64,000 nt of DNA. It comes from Chryseobacterium gleum (GTDB taxonomy: Bacteria > Bacteroidota > Bacteroidia > Flavobacteriales > Flavobacteriaceae). A program made the position numbers and the translations under genes. Below, in pieces: positions 36,509 to 45,275 of this stretch. The first letter of the stretch is position 1. Each line of letters begins with the position of its first letter. Under the pieces are notes generated by a model. That model had not been told where the DNA came from, did not search any database, and saw only the letters and a program-made list of their open reading frames with translations. Location: assembly GCA_945897915.1 (NCBI GenBank), contig CAMDGB010000001.1:1-64000 (forward strand), in the 5' to 3' direction.

Positions 36509-37276
36509 TTAAGCATCCCCAGAACCATCTGCTTTCCCTAATTTTCTCGCTTTAATTGCTTTCATTACTAAAGGGAATGTAGTTACAGCCACTAAAATTA
36601 GTATGATTTTTTCGATGTGGTGTTTTAAATCAATATCAAATTTTTCTAAAAATAAACCGTATAAATAATGTCCTGCATACACCAAAATAAACGACCATAA
36701 AATAGAACTTAAAATATTATATAACATGAATTTGCTTTTTTTCATGTGTACAATTCCAGCAATAATCGGTACAAAAGTTCTTACAATGGGTAAAAAACGT
36801 GCAAAAACAATAGCAATTCCACCATGCTTTTGAAAGAAGCTTTCAGAGTGGTACAAATATTTTTTCTTAAAGAAAAAACCATCTTCTTTTTGATATAAGT
36901 TTTTCCCATACACCGAACCAAACCAATAGCCGAAAATATTACCAATTATACCTGAAAGTGCAATTAATGTAGCAATCACAAAAACAGGCGAATACCCTTG
37001 AGGTAAAAAAGTTAAAGGTTGCGCCAATGCTTCACAATAAATTCCAGATAAAAATAATAAACTATCACCTGGAAGAAAAAATCCTATAAACAAACCGGTT
37101 TCGGCAAATACAATAAACAAAACCATATAAATTCCGATAGGAACACCACCTAATTCAAGGTTTATGTAAAATTCGGGATTAAATAGTTGGGTCCATTTAA
37201 ATTCTTTATCAATTTCTTGGGCTTGTAATACTACGTTTAATTTTAATTTTTCAAGTAGGTCTATGATAATTTTCAT
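36509..37276 (-). CDS. DedA family membrane protein
   Basis: A 255-residue VTT/SNARE-associated-type membrane protein. It contains FFLPGDSLLFLSG, GNIFGYWFGSVYGK and RFLPIVRTFVPIIAGIVHM, the diagnostic DedA motifs with the membrane-embedded acidic and Arg residues. DedA proteins are thought to flip undecaprenyl phosphate or phospholipid (known for some members). The start at 37276 (ATG) is preferred over an in-frame TTG at 37285. Neighbouring mtgA also uses undecaprenyl-linked substrate, a possible functional link (inference). Confidence 0.9.
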   Translation of the reverse strand: MKIIIDLLEKLKLNVVLQAQEIDKEFKWTQLFNPEFYINLELGGVPIGIYMVLFIVFAETGLFIGFFLPGDSLLFLSGIYCEALAQPLTFLPQGYSPVFVIATLIALSGIIGNIFGYWFGSVYGKNLYQKEDGFFFKKKYLYHSESFFQKHGGIAIVFARFLPIVRTFVPIIAGIVHMKKSKFMLYNILSSILWSFILVYAGHYLYGLFLEKFDIDLKHHIEKIILILVAVTTFPLVMKAIKARKLGKADGSGDA

Positions 37277-37310
37277 GGGTTTCAATTTTATTTTTTAGCA
37301 AGAATTAATA

Positions 37311-38561
37311 TTAACTCTCGATTTCTTGTGAGGTTTCGTGTTTAGATTCCCATTTATCAATTGCAGCTGTTGAAAGCGCGTTTCCTAAAACATTCGTCAT
37401 ACTTCTGGCCATATCACAAAAATGATCAATTGGCAAAATCAAAGCAATTCCTTCAGGCGGAATACCAAACATAGCACAAGTAGCCACTACTACAATTAAC
37501 GAGGCTCTTGGCACACCTGCAACCCCTTTACTCGTAAGCATCAACACCAAAAGCATCGTAAGCTGTTCAGGAAAACTCATTTCTATACCATATACTTGCG
37601 CAATAAAAATACTGGCAAACGTCATGTACATCATACTTCCGTCAAGGTTAAAAGAATAACCCAGCGGCAATGTGAAAGACACAATTTTTGGTTGGCACCC
37701 AAAACGTTCTAATTCTTCTACCATTTTTGGAAAAACAGCTTCAGAACTTGTAGTAGAAAAGGCAATTAATAAAGGACTTTTAATACGTTGTAACAATACA
37801 AATAATCGTTTTCCTAATATTAGATAGCCAACAAGTAACAAGATAGCCCAAAGCGAAATAATTCCCACTAAAAACGCACCTAAATATTTTGCGTAAAGCG
37901 TAAATACATCAAAACCATGTTTTGCAATGGTGCTTGCCACAGCGCCTAAAACCCCTAATGGCGCTGTCCACATAATAAAAGTAACCATTTTTAAAATGAC
38001 ATGTGAAACCGAATCTAATAATTTAAGAATGGGTTTGGCTTCTTTCTTACTAAATGCCGCTAAAGCCACACCAAATAAGATAGAAAAAATTACTATTTGT
38101 AATATTTCGTTAGTGGCTAAAGCTTCAAATAAACTTTTTGGAATAACATGTTTTACAAATTCTTCTAATGAAAATCCTTTTGAGTTTTCTAACAATTCAG
38201 AAGCGCTTGAAGCATCATCTAATTTAATTGTGGTTCCTTTTCCAGGTTCGAAAAAATTCACTAAAACCATTCCTAATAATAAGGAAATTAAGGAAGCAGA
38301 AATAAACCAAGCCATGGCTTTTCCACCCACGCGGCCAACCATTTTCATATCGCCCATTTTGGCAATTCCAACTACTAAAGTAGAAAAAACTAAAGGTGCA
38401 ATTATCATTTGAACCAATCGTATAAAAATGGTTCCAAGTAATTTTATATTTTTTGAGAATGCGTCAATAGCTTCAGGAAACTGATAATGTACAATTCCAC
38501 CTAATGCAACTCCAATAATCAACGAAATGATAATTAGTGTAAAGAGTTTATTGTTTTTCAT
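37311..38561 (-). CDS. Dicarboxylate/amino acid:cation symporter
   Basis: A 416-residue DAACS-family inner-membrane carrier for glutamate/aspartate or C4-dicarboxylates with sodium or protons. It has eight helices plus re-entrant hairpins: HP1 with STTSSEAVFP, the TM7 motif SFNLDGSMMY, and HP2/TM8 with GVPRASL and DHFCDMARSMTNVLGN. The Arg in TM8 suggests acidic substrates. First gene of the minus-strand cluster ending at 33810. Confidence 0.92.
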   Translation of the reverse strand: MKNNKLFTLIIISLIIGVALGGIVHYQFPEAIDAFSKNIKLLGTIFIRLVQMIIAPLVFSTLVVGIAKMGDMKMVGRVGGKAMAWFISASLISLLLGMVLVNFFEPGKGTTIKLDDASSASELLENSKGFSLEEFVKHVIPKSLFEALATNEILQIVIFSILFGVALAAFSKKEAKPILKLLDSVSHVILKMVTFIMWTAPLGVLGAVASTIAKHGFDVFTLYAKYLGAFLVGIISLWAILLLVGYLILGKRLFVLLQRIKSPLLIAFSTTSSEAVFPKMVEELERFGCQPKIVSFTLPLGYSFNLDGSMMYMTFASIFIAQVYGIEMSFPEQLTMLLVLMLTSKGVAGVPRASLIVVVATCAMFGIPPEGIALILPIDHFCDMARSMTNVLGNALSTAAIDKWESKHETSQEIES

Positions 38562-38645
38562 TTTTCATTTTTATTTTAGACCGTGAAAATAGTTATATTT
38601 TTTCAAAAAAGTGCTACTTTTAACCTCGTTTTAAATTTTAACAGT

Positions 38646-40559
38646 ATGAAAAAATATATTTTTCTCATTTTCAGTGTACTAAGTATGAGTTCAAATGCGC
38701 AACAAATGATGACGCCAGAAAAGTTATGGCAATTAGGTAGGGTGACACCAATAGGGATTTCTAAAGATGGAAAGTCCCTAATTTACAAAGTGGGCACGCC
38801 AAATATTCAAGAAAATAAAATAGTTTCTAAATATTATTCTGTTCCTGTAGGAGGAGGAAATACGGTTGCTTTAGATAAAATTGAAGGTTTAGTTGCAGAT
38901 AAAAGTATTTCGCCAAACGGACAAGAATATATAAGTGTCCAACAAGTAAAAGTTGAAAAAATATTAGGTTCCGACTTATATCCAAGTTTAGCAAAAACAT
39001 CTGCTCAAGTGTATGAGGGTTTAGATTATCGCCATTGGGATACTTGGAATGATGGCACGCACAATCATTTGTTTGTTGGTGCGATTGGTTCAGAAACGGA
39101 AAAAGTTTCACCACCAATTGATATTATGCCAAATGAACCTTATGATGCACCTCAAAAACCATTTGGTGGAGACGAAGATTATGTTTGGTCACCCGATGGG
39201 AGTAAAATTATTTATGTGTGCAAGAAAAAAGCCGGAACAGCCTACGCAACAAGTACAAATACCGATTTATACGAGTATGATGTAGCGACAAAAACTACAA
39301 AAAATCTTACAGAAAAAAATTTAGGTTACGATACACATCCAACCTTTTCACCTCGAGGCGAATTGAGTTGGTTGCAAATGAAACGCGACGGTTTTGAAGC
39401 AGATAAAAATGACATTATCGTAAGAGTTCAAGGTTTTGATGTGAACTTAACTGCCAATTGGGACGGAACTGTTGAGAGCTTTGTATGGGCAAAAGAAGGA
39501 AATAAAGTCTATTTTATTGCGCCTATTTTAGGAACAAAACAACTTTTTGAAGTAAATCACGTTGGGTTAACTAAAATGTTTCCTGTAGTGACACAACTTA
39601 CCGATGGCGATTTTGATGTAAACGGAATTGTAGGTTTTACGGGAAATTCTGTTTTAGTAACAAAAACCACTCATAATAGTGCTACAGAAGTGTTTTCGTA
39701 CGATTTAAAAAAGAAATCTTGGAAACAAATTACGCACGTAAATGACGAGTTTTATTCGAAAATACCAGAATGTACTTCCGAAAAACGTTGGGTAACCACA
39801 ACGGATGGCAAAAAAATGTTGGTTTGGGTAATTTTACCTCCAAATTTCGATAAAACAAAAAAATACCCAACTCTTTTATATTGTCAAGGAGGACCACAAA
39901 GCGCCTTAACGCAATATTATTCTTTCCGTTGGAATTTTCAACTTATGGCATCACAAGGATATATTGTTGTAGCGCCAAATAGAAGAGGTATGCCAGGTCA
40001 CGGCGTAGAATGGAACGAACAAATTTCTGGAGATTGGGGTGGACAAGTAATGGACGATTATTTATCAGCCATTGACGATATTTCAAAAGAATCGTATGTA
40101 GATAAAACCAGAATTGGTGCTGTTGGTGCGAGTTACGGAGGCTATTCGGTGTTTCAATTAGCGGGAATTCATAAAAACAGGTTCAAAACTTTTATTTCAC
40201 ATTGCGGAATTTTCAATACAGAAAGTATGTACGGAACTACAGAAGAAGTTTTCTTTACGAATTGGGATTCTGGTGGCGCGTATTGGGAAAAAGACAATAA
40301 AATCGTACAGAAAACCTACAACGAATTCAATCCCATTAAATTGGTAAACAATTGGAATACACCGATTTTAATTATTCAAGGTGGAAAAGATTACCGTGTG
40401 CCAATAGGTCAAGGACAAGAAGCTTTTCAAGCAACACAATTAAAAGGAATCAAAAGTAAATTTTTACTATTTCCTGATGAAAACCATTGGGTGCTACAAC
40501 CTCAAAATGCTTTAGTTTGGCAAGGTGAATTTTTTAAATGGTTGAAAGAGACGTTGTAA
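38646..40559 (+). CDS. S9 family prolyl oligopeptidase-type peptidase (exported)
   Basis: A 637-residue periplasmic or surface serine peptidase. Signal peptide 1-18 (ending SSNAQ); start at 38646 is chosen for this, as an upstream in-frame ATG at 38583 would add 21 residues before the signal. The N-terminal half is a beta-propeller with YVWSPDGSKIIYV and HPTFSPRGELSW repeats; the C-terminal alpha/beta hydrolase has the triad Ser496 (GASYGGYS), Asp582 (GGKDYRVP) and His614 (ENHW). Resembles dipeptidyl-peptidase/acylaminoacyl peptidase types. Likely used for peptide nutrition. Confidence 0.92.
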   Translation: MKKYIFLIFSVLSMSSNAQQMMTPEKLWQLGRVTPIGISKDGKSLIYKVGTPNIQENKIVSKYYSVPVGGGNTVALDKIEGLVADKSISPNGQEYISVQQVKVEKILGSDLYPSLAKTSAQVYEGLDYRHWDTWNDGTHNHLFVGAIGSETEKVSPPIDIMPNEPYDAPQKPFGGDEDYVWSPDGSKIIYVCKKKAGTAYATSTNTDLYEYDVATKTTKNLTEKNLGYDTHPTFSPRGELSWLQMKRDGFEADKNDIIVRVQGFDVNLTANWDGTVESFVWAKEGNKVYFIAPILGTKQLFEVNHVGLTKMFPVVTQLTDGDFDVNGIVGFTGNSVLVTKTTHNSATEVFSYDLKKKSWKQITHVNDEFYSKIPECTSEKRWVTTTDGKKMLVWVILPPNFDKTKKYPTLLYCQGGPQSALTQYYSFRWNFQLMASQGYIVVAPNRRGMPGHGVEWNEQISGDWGGQVMDDYLSAIDDISKESYVDKTRIGAVGASYGGYSVFQLAGIHKNRFKTFISHCGIFNTESMYGTTEEVFFTNWDSGGAYWEKDNKIVQKTYNEFNPIKLVNNWNTPILIIQGGKDYRVPIGQGQEAFQATQLKGIKSKFLLFPDENHWVLQPQNALVWQGEFFKWLKETL

Positions 40560-40608
40560 TAATGTGCCAATTAGGAAATGTGTCAATTAGACAATTATAA
40601 AAATTAAT

Positions 40609-40646
40609 TTCAGACCTAACAGGTTTCAAAAACCTGTTAGGTCTTG
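40609..40646. repeat. Palindromic hairpin (GACCTAACAGGTTT), copy 1
   Basis: AGACCTAACAGGTTT (40612-40626) is the exact complement of AAACCTGTTAGGTCT (40630-40644), with a 3-nt loop. A T-containing tail follows. A near-copy lies at 41261-41298, after the next gene. This palindrome type is a known dispersed element in Flavobacterium genomes; it may also terminate. Confidence 0.85.
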
Positions 40647-40686
40647 TTGAAAAAACAATCAGATTTGTTAATTAGTCAATTTTAAT

Positions 40687-41256
40687 ATGAGAAAAGTTTT
40701 AGGTTTAGTAATTTTTATTTCAATTTTTGGATGTAAGTCTGATTCAGAAACTCAAATTTTAGAATTGAGTAAAAAATCTCAGGAATTTGCTTCAAATGAA
40801 AAGTTTGAAGAAGCTATAAAAGCTTTAAATGAAATTGAAAAAATTGAACCAAATTACAAATATCTTCATAGTAGAAAAGCAGGTTTGTTTTTATATGCTG
40901 ATAAATTTATAGAAGCAAAAGCTGAAATTAATAAAGAACTAAAAAACGATTCCCTTAATGCTGAATTTTGGATGTTAAAAGGAATTATAACAAGAAAACT
41001 TAAAGAAATTGAATATTCAAATCGTTGTTTTAAAAAAAGTTTGAAATTTTATAAATTAGGTAAGAGTTATTCTTTTAAAAGTGAAAATGATTTGGATCAG
41101 ATGAAATTTATTTTACTTCATATTGTTAATGATGCTGAATCTAAAACTAAGAAAGAACAATTAAAATCAAAATGGAGATTAGATTATAAAATGTCTGATT
41201 TTTTTAAAAACATTGAATCTGAAACTTCAGAAAAAGCATTAAAAATGCTATATTAA
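40687..41256 (+). CDS. TPR-like lipoprotein
   Basis: A 189-residue lipoprotein: signal peptide with lipobox IFGC (Cys16) and a KSDSET tether (no Asp at +2). The mature part has tetratricopeptide-like helices (KFEEAIKALNEIEKIEPNYKYLHSRKAGLFLYADKFIEAKAEINKELK and SLNAEFWMLKGIITRKLK regions), so it may act in protein-protein contacts at the outer membrane. The charged C-terminus lacks known domains. It is flanked by two near-identical hairpins, so it may sit in a mobile or recombining cassette (inference). Confidence 0.75.
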   Translation: MRKVLGLVIFISIFGCKSDSETQILELSKKSQEFASNEKFEEAIKALNEIEKIEPNYKYLHSRKAGLFLYADKFIEAKAEINKELKNDSLNAEFWMLKGIITRKLKEIEYSNRCFKKSLKFYKLGKSYSFKSENDLDQMKFILLHIVNDAESKTKKEQLKSKWRLDYKMSDFFKNIESETSEKALKMLY

Positions 41257-41260
41257 TAAT

Positions 41261-41298
41261 TTCAGACCTAACAGGTTTTTAAAACCTGTCAGGTCTTT
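41261..41298. repeat. Palindromic hairpin (GACCTAACAGGTTTT), copy 2
   Basis: AGACCTAACAGGTTTT (41264-41279) pairs with AAAACCTGTCAGGTCT (41281-41296) with one mismatch. Its left half, TTCAGACCTAACAGGTTT, is identical to that of copy 1 at 40609-40626. Confidence 0.85.
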
Positions 41299-41358
41299 AA
41301 TCAAAAATAAGCAAGTAACAATTCTTACCTTTAATAAGAAAATAACGAAAAACTTCAA

Positions 41359-42567
41359 ATGCAACAATTCAACATCATAATTATAGGCGGTGGAGCAGCC
41401 GGTTTCTTCGCAGCAATAAATATTGCAGAAAAACATCCGCAACTTAGTGTGGCCATTCTCGAAAGAGGCGCAGCATGCTTAACTAAGGTTAAAATTTCTG
41501 GTGGTGGGCGTTGCAATGTAACACACGCGTGTTTTGTGCCAAACGATTTAGTCAAATTTTATCCGCGTGGTGAAAGAGAACTAAAAGGTCCTTTTTCGCA
41601 ATTTTGTTCTGGCGATACGATTGATTGGTTCGAAAAAAGGGGTATTGAGTTAAAAATTGAAGAAGACGGTAGAATGTTCCCGATTACGGATGATTCTCAA
41701 ACGATAATTGATTGTTTTGAAAAAGACGTAAAGAAATTAGGAATCAAAGTATTTACCTCACAAAGTGTACAATCTTTATATTTCAATAAGGACGAACAAT
41801 GGAAAATGGAAACCCAACACGATGTTTTTGTTGCTGATAAAATTGTAGTCGCTACAGGAAGCAATCCTAAAATTTGGGAAATGATGCATCAAATGGGGCA
41901 TCAAATTGTCGAACCCGTTCCATCCTTATTTACATTTAACATTACCGATAAAAGAATTAAAGATTTAATGGGACTTTCGGCGCAAGCCAGTATTAAAATA
42001 AAAAACTCAAAATTAGCGGCTTCGGGGCCTTTGTTAATTACACATTGGGGACTTTCAGGGCCTGGAATTTTAAGGCTTTCCGCCTGGGGTGCTCGAGAAT
42101 TGTTTGATAAAAAATATTGTTTTGCCCTGCTTGTAAATTGGTTGGATGAGTTATCTTTTGATGAAGCCATCGAACAATTAAAAGAAATTAAAGAAGAAAA
42201 CAATAAAAAACTAATTGGTAAATTTTGCCCGTTTGATTTTCCAAAACGATTGTGGGAAAATATCGTAACTGCTTCTGACATTGCTTTAGATTATAAATGG
42301 GCTGAGGTAACCAACAAGCAAATTAATAGCTTAGCCAATCAGCTAACGCAAGCTGAATTTCAGGTAAACGGGAAAAGTACTTTTAAAGAAGAATTTGTAA
42401 CTGCTGGAGGCATCGATTTAAAAGAAATTAATTTTAAAACGATGCAAAGTAAAATTTTACCAAAAGTTTTTTTCGCTGGTGAAGTGGTAAATATTGATGC
42501 CATAACTGGTGGCTTCAATTTTCAGAATGCTTGGACAAGCGGTTTTATAGTTGCCGAAAATATTTAA
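41359..42567 (+). CDS. HI0933/BaiN-family flavoprotein
   Basis: A 402-residue FAD-binding protein of the aminoacetone oxidase/BaiN group. N-terminal dinucleotide fold IIGGGAAGFFAAINIAEK, then the diagnostic KVKISGGGRCNVTHA, GRMFPITDDSQTI, KIVVATGSNPKIWEM and the C-terminal GEVVNIDAITGGFNFQNAWTSG. The family's physiological role is not settled; substrates proposed for members include bile-acid intermediates and flavin-dependent reductions. The stop codon overlaps the TspO stop on the other strand. Confidence 0.9.
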   Translation: MQQFNIIIIGGGAAGFFAAINIAEKHPQLSVAILERGAACLTKVKISGGGRCNVTHACFVPNDLVKFYPRGERELKGPFSQFCSGDTIDWFEKRGIELKIEEDGRMFPITDDSQTIIDCFEKDVKKLGIKVFTSQSVQSLYFNKDEQWKMETQHDVFVADKIVVATGSNPKIWEMMHQMGHQIVEPVPSLFTFNITDKRIKDLMGLSAQASIKIKNSKLAASGPLLITHWGLSGPGILRLSAWGARELFDKKYCFALLVNWLDELSFDEAIEQLKEIKEENNKKLIGKFCPFDFPKRLWENIVTASDIALDYKWAEVTNKQINSLANQLTQAEFQVNGKSTFKEEFVTAGGIDLKEINFKTMQSKILPKVFFAGEVVNIDAITGGFNFQNAWTSGFIVAENI

Positions 42568-43037
42568 TTTAAATAAAAAATACTTAACGTTAAAAGCGTG
42601 GCAAAAGAAACCCAAGCAATATAGGGTATAAATAATTTGGCTGCTGTGGGATGAATGGGTTTGAATAATTTGTAACATTCAATCAAAACTAACAATAATA
42701 AAATGACTTCAATTGAGGCTAATAGTAGATTTTGTAAACCAAAAAATAAATAAGACCATAACGCATTTAATCCCAATTGAAAAATAAAATATTGTAACGC
42801 TATTTTAACTTCCTTTGGTTTATTTTCAATTTCATTCCAAATTAATCCTGCTGCAATTCCCATAAAAATGTATAACAAAGTCCAAACAGGTGCGAAAATC
42901 CAATTTGGTGGATTAAATACAGGTTTTATAAGAGTAGGATACCAAGTGGTTATAGACGATTGTGTAATTTTTCCTGAGAAAAAACCAACAGTCAAACAAA
43001 TAATTATGCAATACGATATTCTTAAATACTTTTTCAT
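42564..43037 (-). CDS. tspO: TspO/MBR family membrane protein
   Basis: A 157-residue five-helix membrane protein. Conserved TspO elements: WYPTLIKPVFNPPNWIFAPVWTLLYI in helices 1-2, WNE, ALNALWSYLFFGLQ and PYIAWVSFATLL. The ATG at 43037 is chosen; an upstream in-frame TTG at 43055 is less likely. TspO proteins bind porphyrins and tetrapyrroles and are linked to stress responses; here no partner gene is adjacent. Confidence 0.93.
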   Translation of the reverse strand: MKKYLRISYCIIICLTVGFFSGKITQSSITTWYPTLIKPVFNPPNWIFAPVWTLLYIFMGIAAGLIWNEIENKPKEVKIALQYFIFQLGLNALWSYLFFGLQNLLLASIEVILLLLVLIECYKLFKPIHPTAAKLFIPYIAWVSFATLLTLSIFYLN

Positions 43038-43104
43038 CTTGATAATTTTATTCAAAGATATTAAAACTTATGATATCTAACCGCCAAGTTTTAACTTCCT
43101 TTTC

Positions 43105-43112
43105 TATCTTTG
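43105..43112 (+). promoter_or_regulatory. mvaD -7 promoter element
   Basis: TATCTTTG, 15 bases before the mvaD ATG; no TTG at the right distance. Confidence 0.5.
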
Positions 43113-43127
43113 TAAAAAATATTTTTT

Positions 43128-44213
43128 ATGTATTCTGATTTAGACTTCATTATTTCAAATTATAATTCAATAGAAGCGGCATCTTTTACGTGGAGTGCGC
43201 CAAGTAATATTGCTTTGGTGAAATATTGGGGAAAAAAAGAAAACGGGGATCAAATTCCAGCCAATCCATCAATTAGTTTTACGTTGAAAAATTGTAAAAC
43301 CATTTCAACGGTTGCAATTTCTTCTAAAGTTGAAAGTAATGATTTTTCATTCGATTTGTTATTTGAAGGAAAACCAAAAGAAGATTTTAAACCTAAAATT
43401 CAAAAGTTTTTCGAAAGAATTTATAAATATTGCCCATATTTAAAAGAATATCATTTTACAATTGACACCCAAAATACTTTTCCACATAGTTCTGGGATTG
43501 CGTCTTCAGCTTCAGGAATGGCAGCGCTTGCAATGAATATTATGAGTTTAGAAAAGGCGTTAAAACCTGAAATTTTCGATGATTATTTTTATGCAAAAGC
43601 TTCTTTTTTAGCACGATTAGGTTCAGGAAGTGCTTGCAGAAGTATAATTGGCAACGTTGTTGCGTGGGGGAAAAATGAAACCATAAAAAATAGCTCCGAC
43701 TTATTTGGGGTAGCATTTGAAAATGTTCATCCGAATTTTCATAACTTTCAAGACACTATTTTGTTAGTTGATAAAGGCGAAAAACAAGTTTCAAGTACCG
43801 TTGGACATAATTTAATGCACAATCATCCATTTGCTGAACAACGTTTCGAACAAGCACATCATAATATTGCTAAAATTGTTACGTTATTAGAAACAGGAAA
43901 CGTAACGAAATTTATGAGTTTGGTAGAAAGTGAAGCATTGACATTACACGCTATGATGATGACGTCGATGCCTTATTTTATTTTAATGAAACCAAATACA
44001 TTAGAAATTATTAATGCCATTTGGAAGTTCAGAAATGAAACTCAAATTCCGGTTTGTTTTACTTTAGATGCGGGTGCAAATGTTCACGTTTTATATCCAG
44101 AGCATGTAAAAGAAAAAGTTTTGCAATTTATTCAGCACGAATTAGTTGGCTATTGTCAAAATGGTCAGTATATTTGTGATGAAATTGGAAATGGTGCACA
44201 AAATTTGAAATAA
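43128..44213 (+). CDS. mvaD: Diphosphomevalonate decarboxylase
   Basis: ATP-dependent decarboxylation of mevalonate diphosphate to isopentenyl diphosphate. GHMP-kinase fold, 361 residues. Visible motifs: the N-terminal APSNIALVKYWGKK, the phosphate-binding PHSSGIASSASGMAALA, ARLGSGSACRS, and the C-terminal DAGANVHVL with the catalytic Asp region. It heads a run of isoprenoid-related genes (mevalonate kinase and a UbiA prenyltransferase follow). Confidence 0.95.
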   Translation: MYSDLDFIISNYNSIEAASFTWSAPSNIALVKYWGKKENGDQIPANPSISFTLKNCKTISTVAISSKVESNDFSFDLLFEGKPKEDFKPKIQKFFERIYKYCPYLKEYHFTIDTQNTFPHSSGIASSASGMAALAMNIMSLEKALKPEIFDDYFYAKASFLARLGSGSACRSIIGNVVAWGKNETIKNSSDLFGVAFENVHPNFHNFQDTILLVDKGEKQVSSTVGHNLMHNHPFAEQRFEQAHHNIAKIVTLLETGNVTKFMSLVESEALTLHAMMMTSMPYFILMKPNTLEIINAIWKFRNETQIPVCFTLDAGANVHVLYPEHVKEKVLQFIQHELVGYCQNGQYICDEIGNGAQNLK

Positions 44214-44270
44214 ATTTATATCTTTACTAAAATATCTGATTACTAAATACTGTAAACTGAACACTAAATT

Positions 44271-45209
44271 ATGAAAGGACCACTTTTTTACTCAAAAATA
44301 TTACTTTTCGGAGAATATGGAATCATTGAGGATTCTAAAGGACTTTCCATACCATATAATTTTTATAAAGGCGCACTGAAGTCTGATGAAAATCCCACAG
44401 ATGAAGCCAAAAAATCTAACTTAAATTTAGTAAAGTTTGTTGCTTATTTAAAGCAATTGCAAACAGAACAACCAGCTTTAGTAACCTTTAATATTGAGTT
44501 GTTACAAAATGATGTAAACAACGGAATGTATTTTGATTCTAGTATTCCGCAAGGATACGGAGTAGGAAGTAGCGGTGCTTTAGTAGCAGCTATTTACGAT
44601 AAATATGCAACGAATAAAATTACCGTTTTAGAAAACTTAACTAGAGAAAAATTATTACAATTAAAAGCGATTTTTTCTAACATGGAATCCTTTTTCCATG
44701 GAAAAAGTTCAGGTTTAGATCCATTAAATAGTTATTTAAGTTTACCAATTCTTATCAATTCTAAAAATAATATCGAAGCTGCTGGAATTCCAAGTCAATC
44801 AGCAACAGGAAAAGGCGCAGTCTTCTTGTTAGATTCAGGAATTGTTGGAGAAACGGCTCCAATGGTAAATATTTTCATGGAAAATTTAAAAGACCAAGGT
44901 TTTAGAAAAATGCTAAAATCGCAATTTATAAAACATACCGATTCTTGCGTAGAAAACTTCCTACAAGGCGATATGATAGCGTTATTTAAAAACACCAAAG
45001 AATTATCAAAAGTAGTTTTAAGTAATTTCAAACCGATGATTCCAGAACAATTTCACCAAATATGGCAAAACGGAATTGAAACCAACGACTATTATTTAAA
45101 ATTGTGTGGTTCTGGAGGTGGTGGCTATATTTTAGGTTTTACCCAAGATTTTGAAAAAGCTAAAAAATCTTTAAAAGATTATAAATTAGAAATGGTTTAT
45201 CAATTTTAA
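44271..45209 (+). CDS. Mevalonate kinase (GHMP family)
   Basis: Phosphorylates mevalonate with ATP. 312 residues. GHMP elements are GEYGII at the N-terminus, the phosphate loop IPQGYGVGSSGALVAAIY, SSGLDPLNSYLSLP and the C-terminal CGSGGGGYILGF. A phosphomevalonate kinase is the alternative within the family; mevalonate kinase is favoured by length and by the flavobacterial order mvaD-kinase-UbiA. 57 bp after mvaD. Confidence 0.83.
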   Translation: MKGPLFYSKILLFGEYGIIEDSKGLSIPYNFYKGALKSDENPTDEAKKSNLNLVKFVAYLKQLQTEQPALVTFNIELLQNDVNNGMYFDSSIPQGYGVGSSGALVAAIYDKYATNKITVLENLTREKLLQLKAIFSNMESFFHGKSSGLDPLNSYLSLPILINSKNNIEAAGIPSQSATGKGAVFLLDSGIVGETAPMVNIFMENLKDQGFRKMLKSQFIKHTDSCVENFLQGDMIALFKNTKELSKVVLSNFKPMIPEQFHQIWQNGIETNDYYLKLCGSGGGGYILGFTQDFEKAKKSLKDYKLEMVYQF

Positions 45210-45275
45210 AATAGGAATAGGGTATAAGGTTTAAGGAGAAATACCCGACACCAACGCCCAACACCTTTCACCCAG

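Noticed and set aside
38583-38645. Upstream ATG at 38583 for the S9 peptidase
   Set aside because: It would put 21 extra residues before the signal peptide; the ATG at 38646 begins a canonical one.
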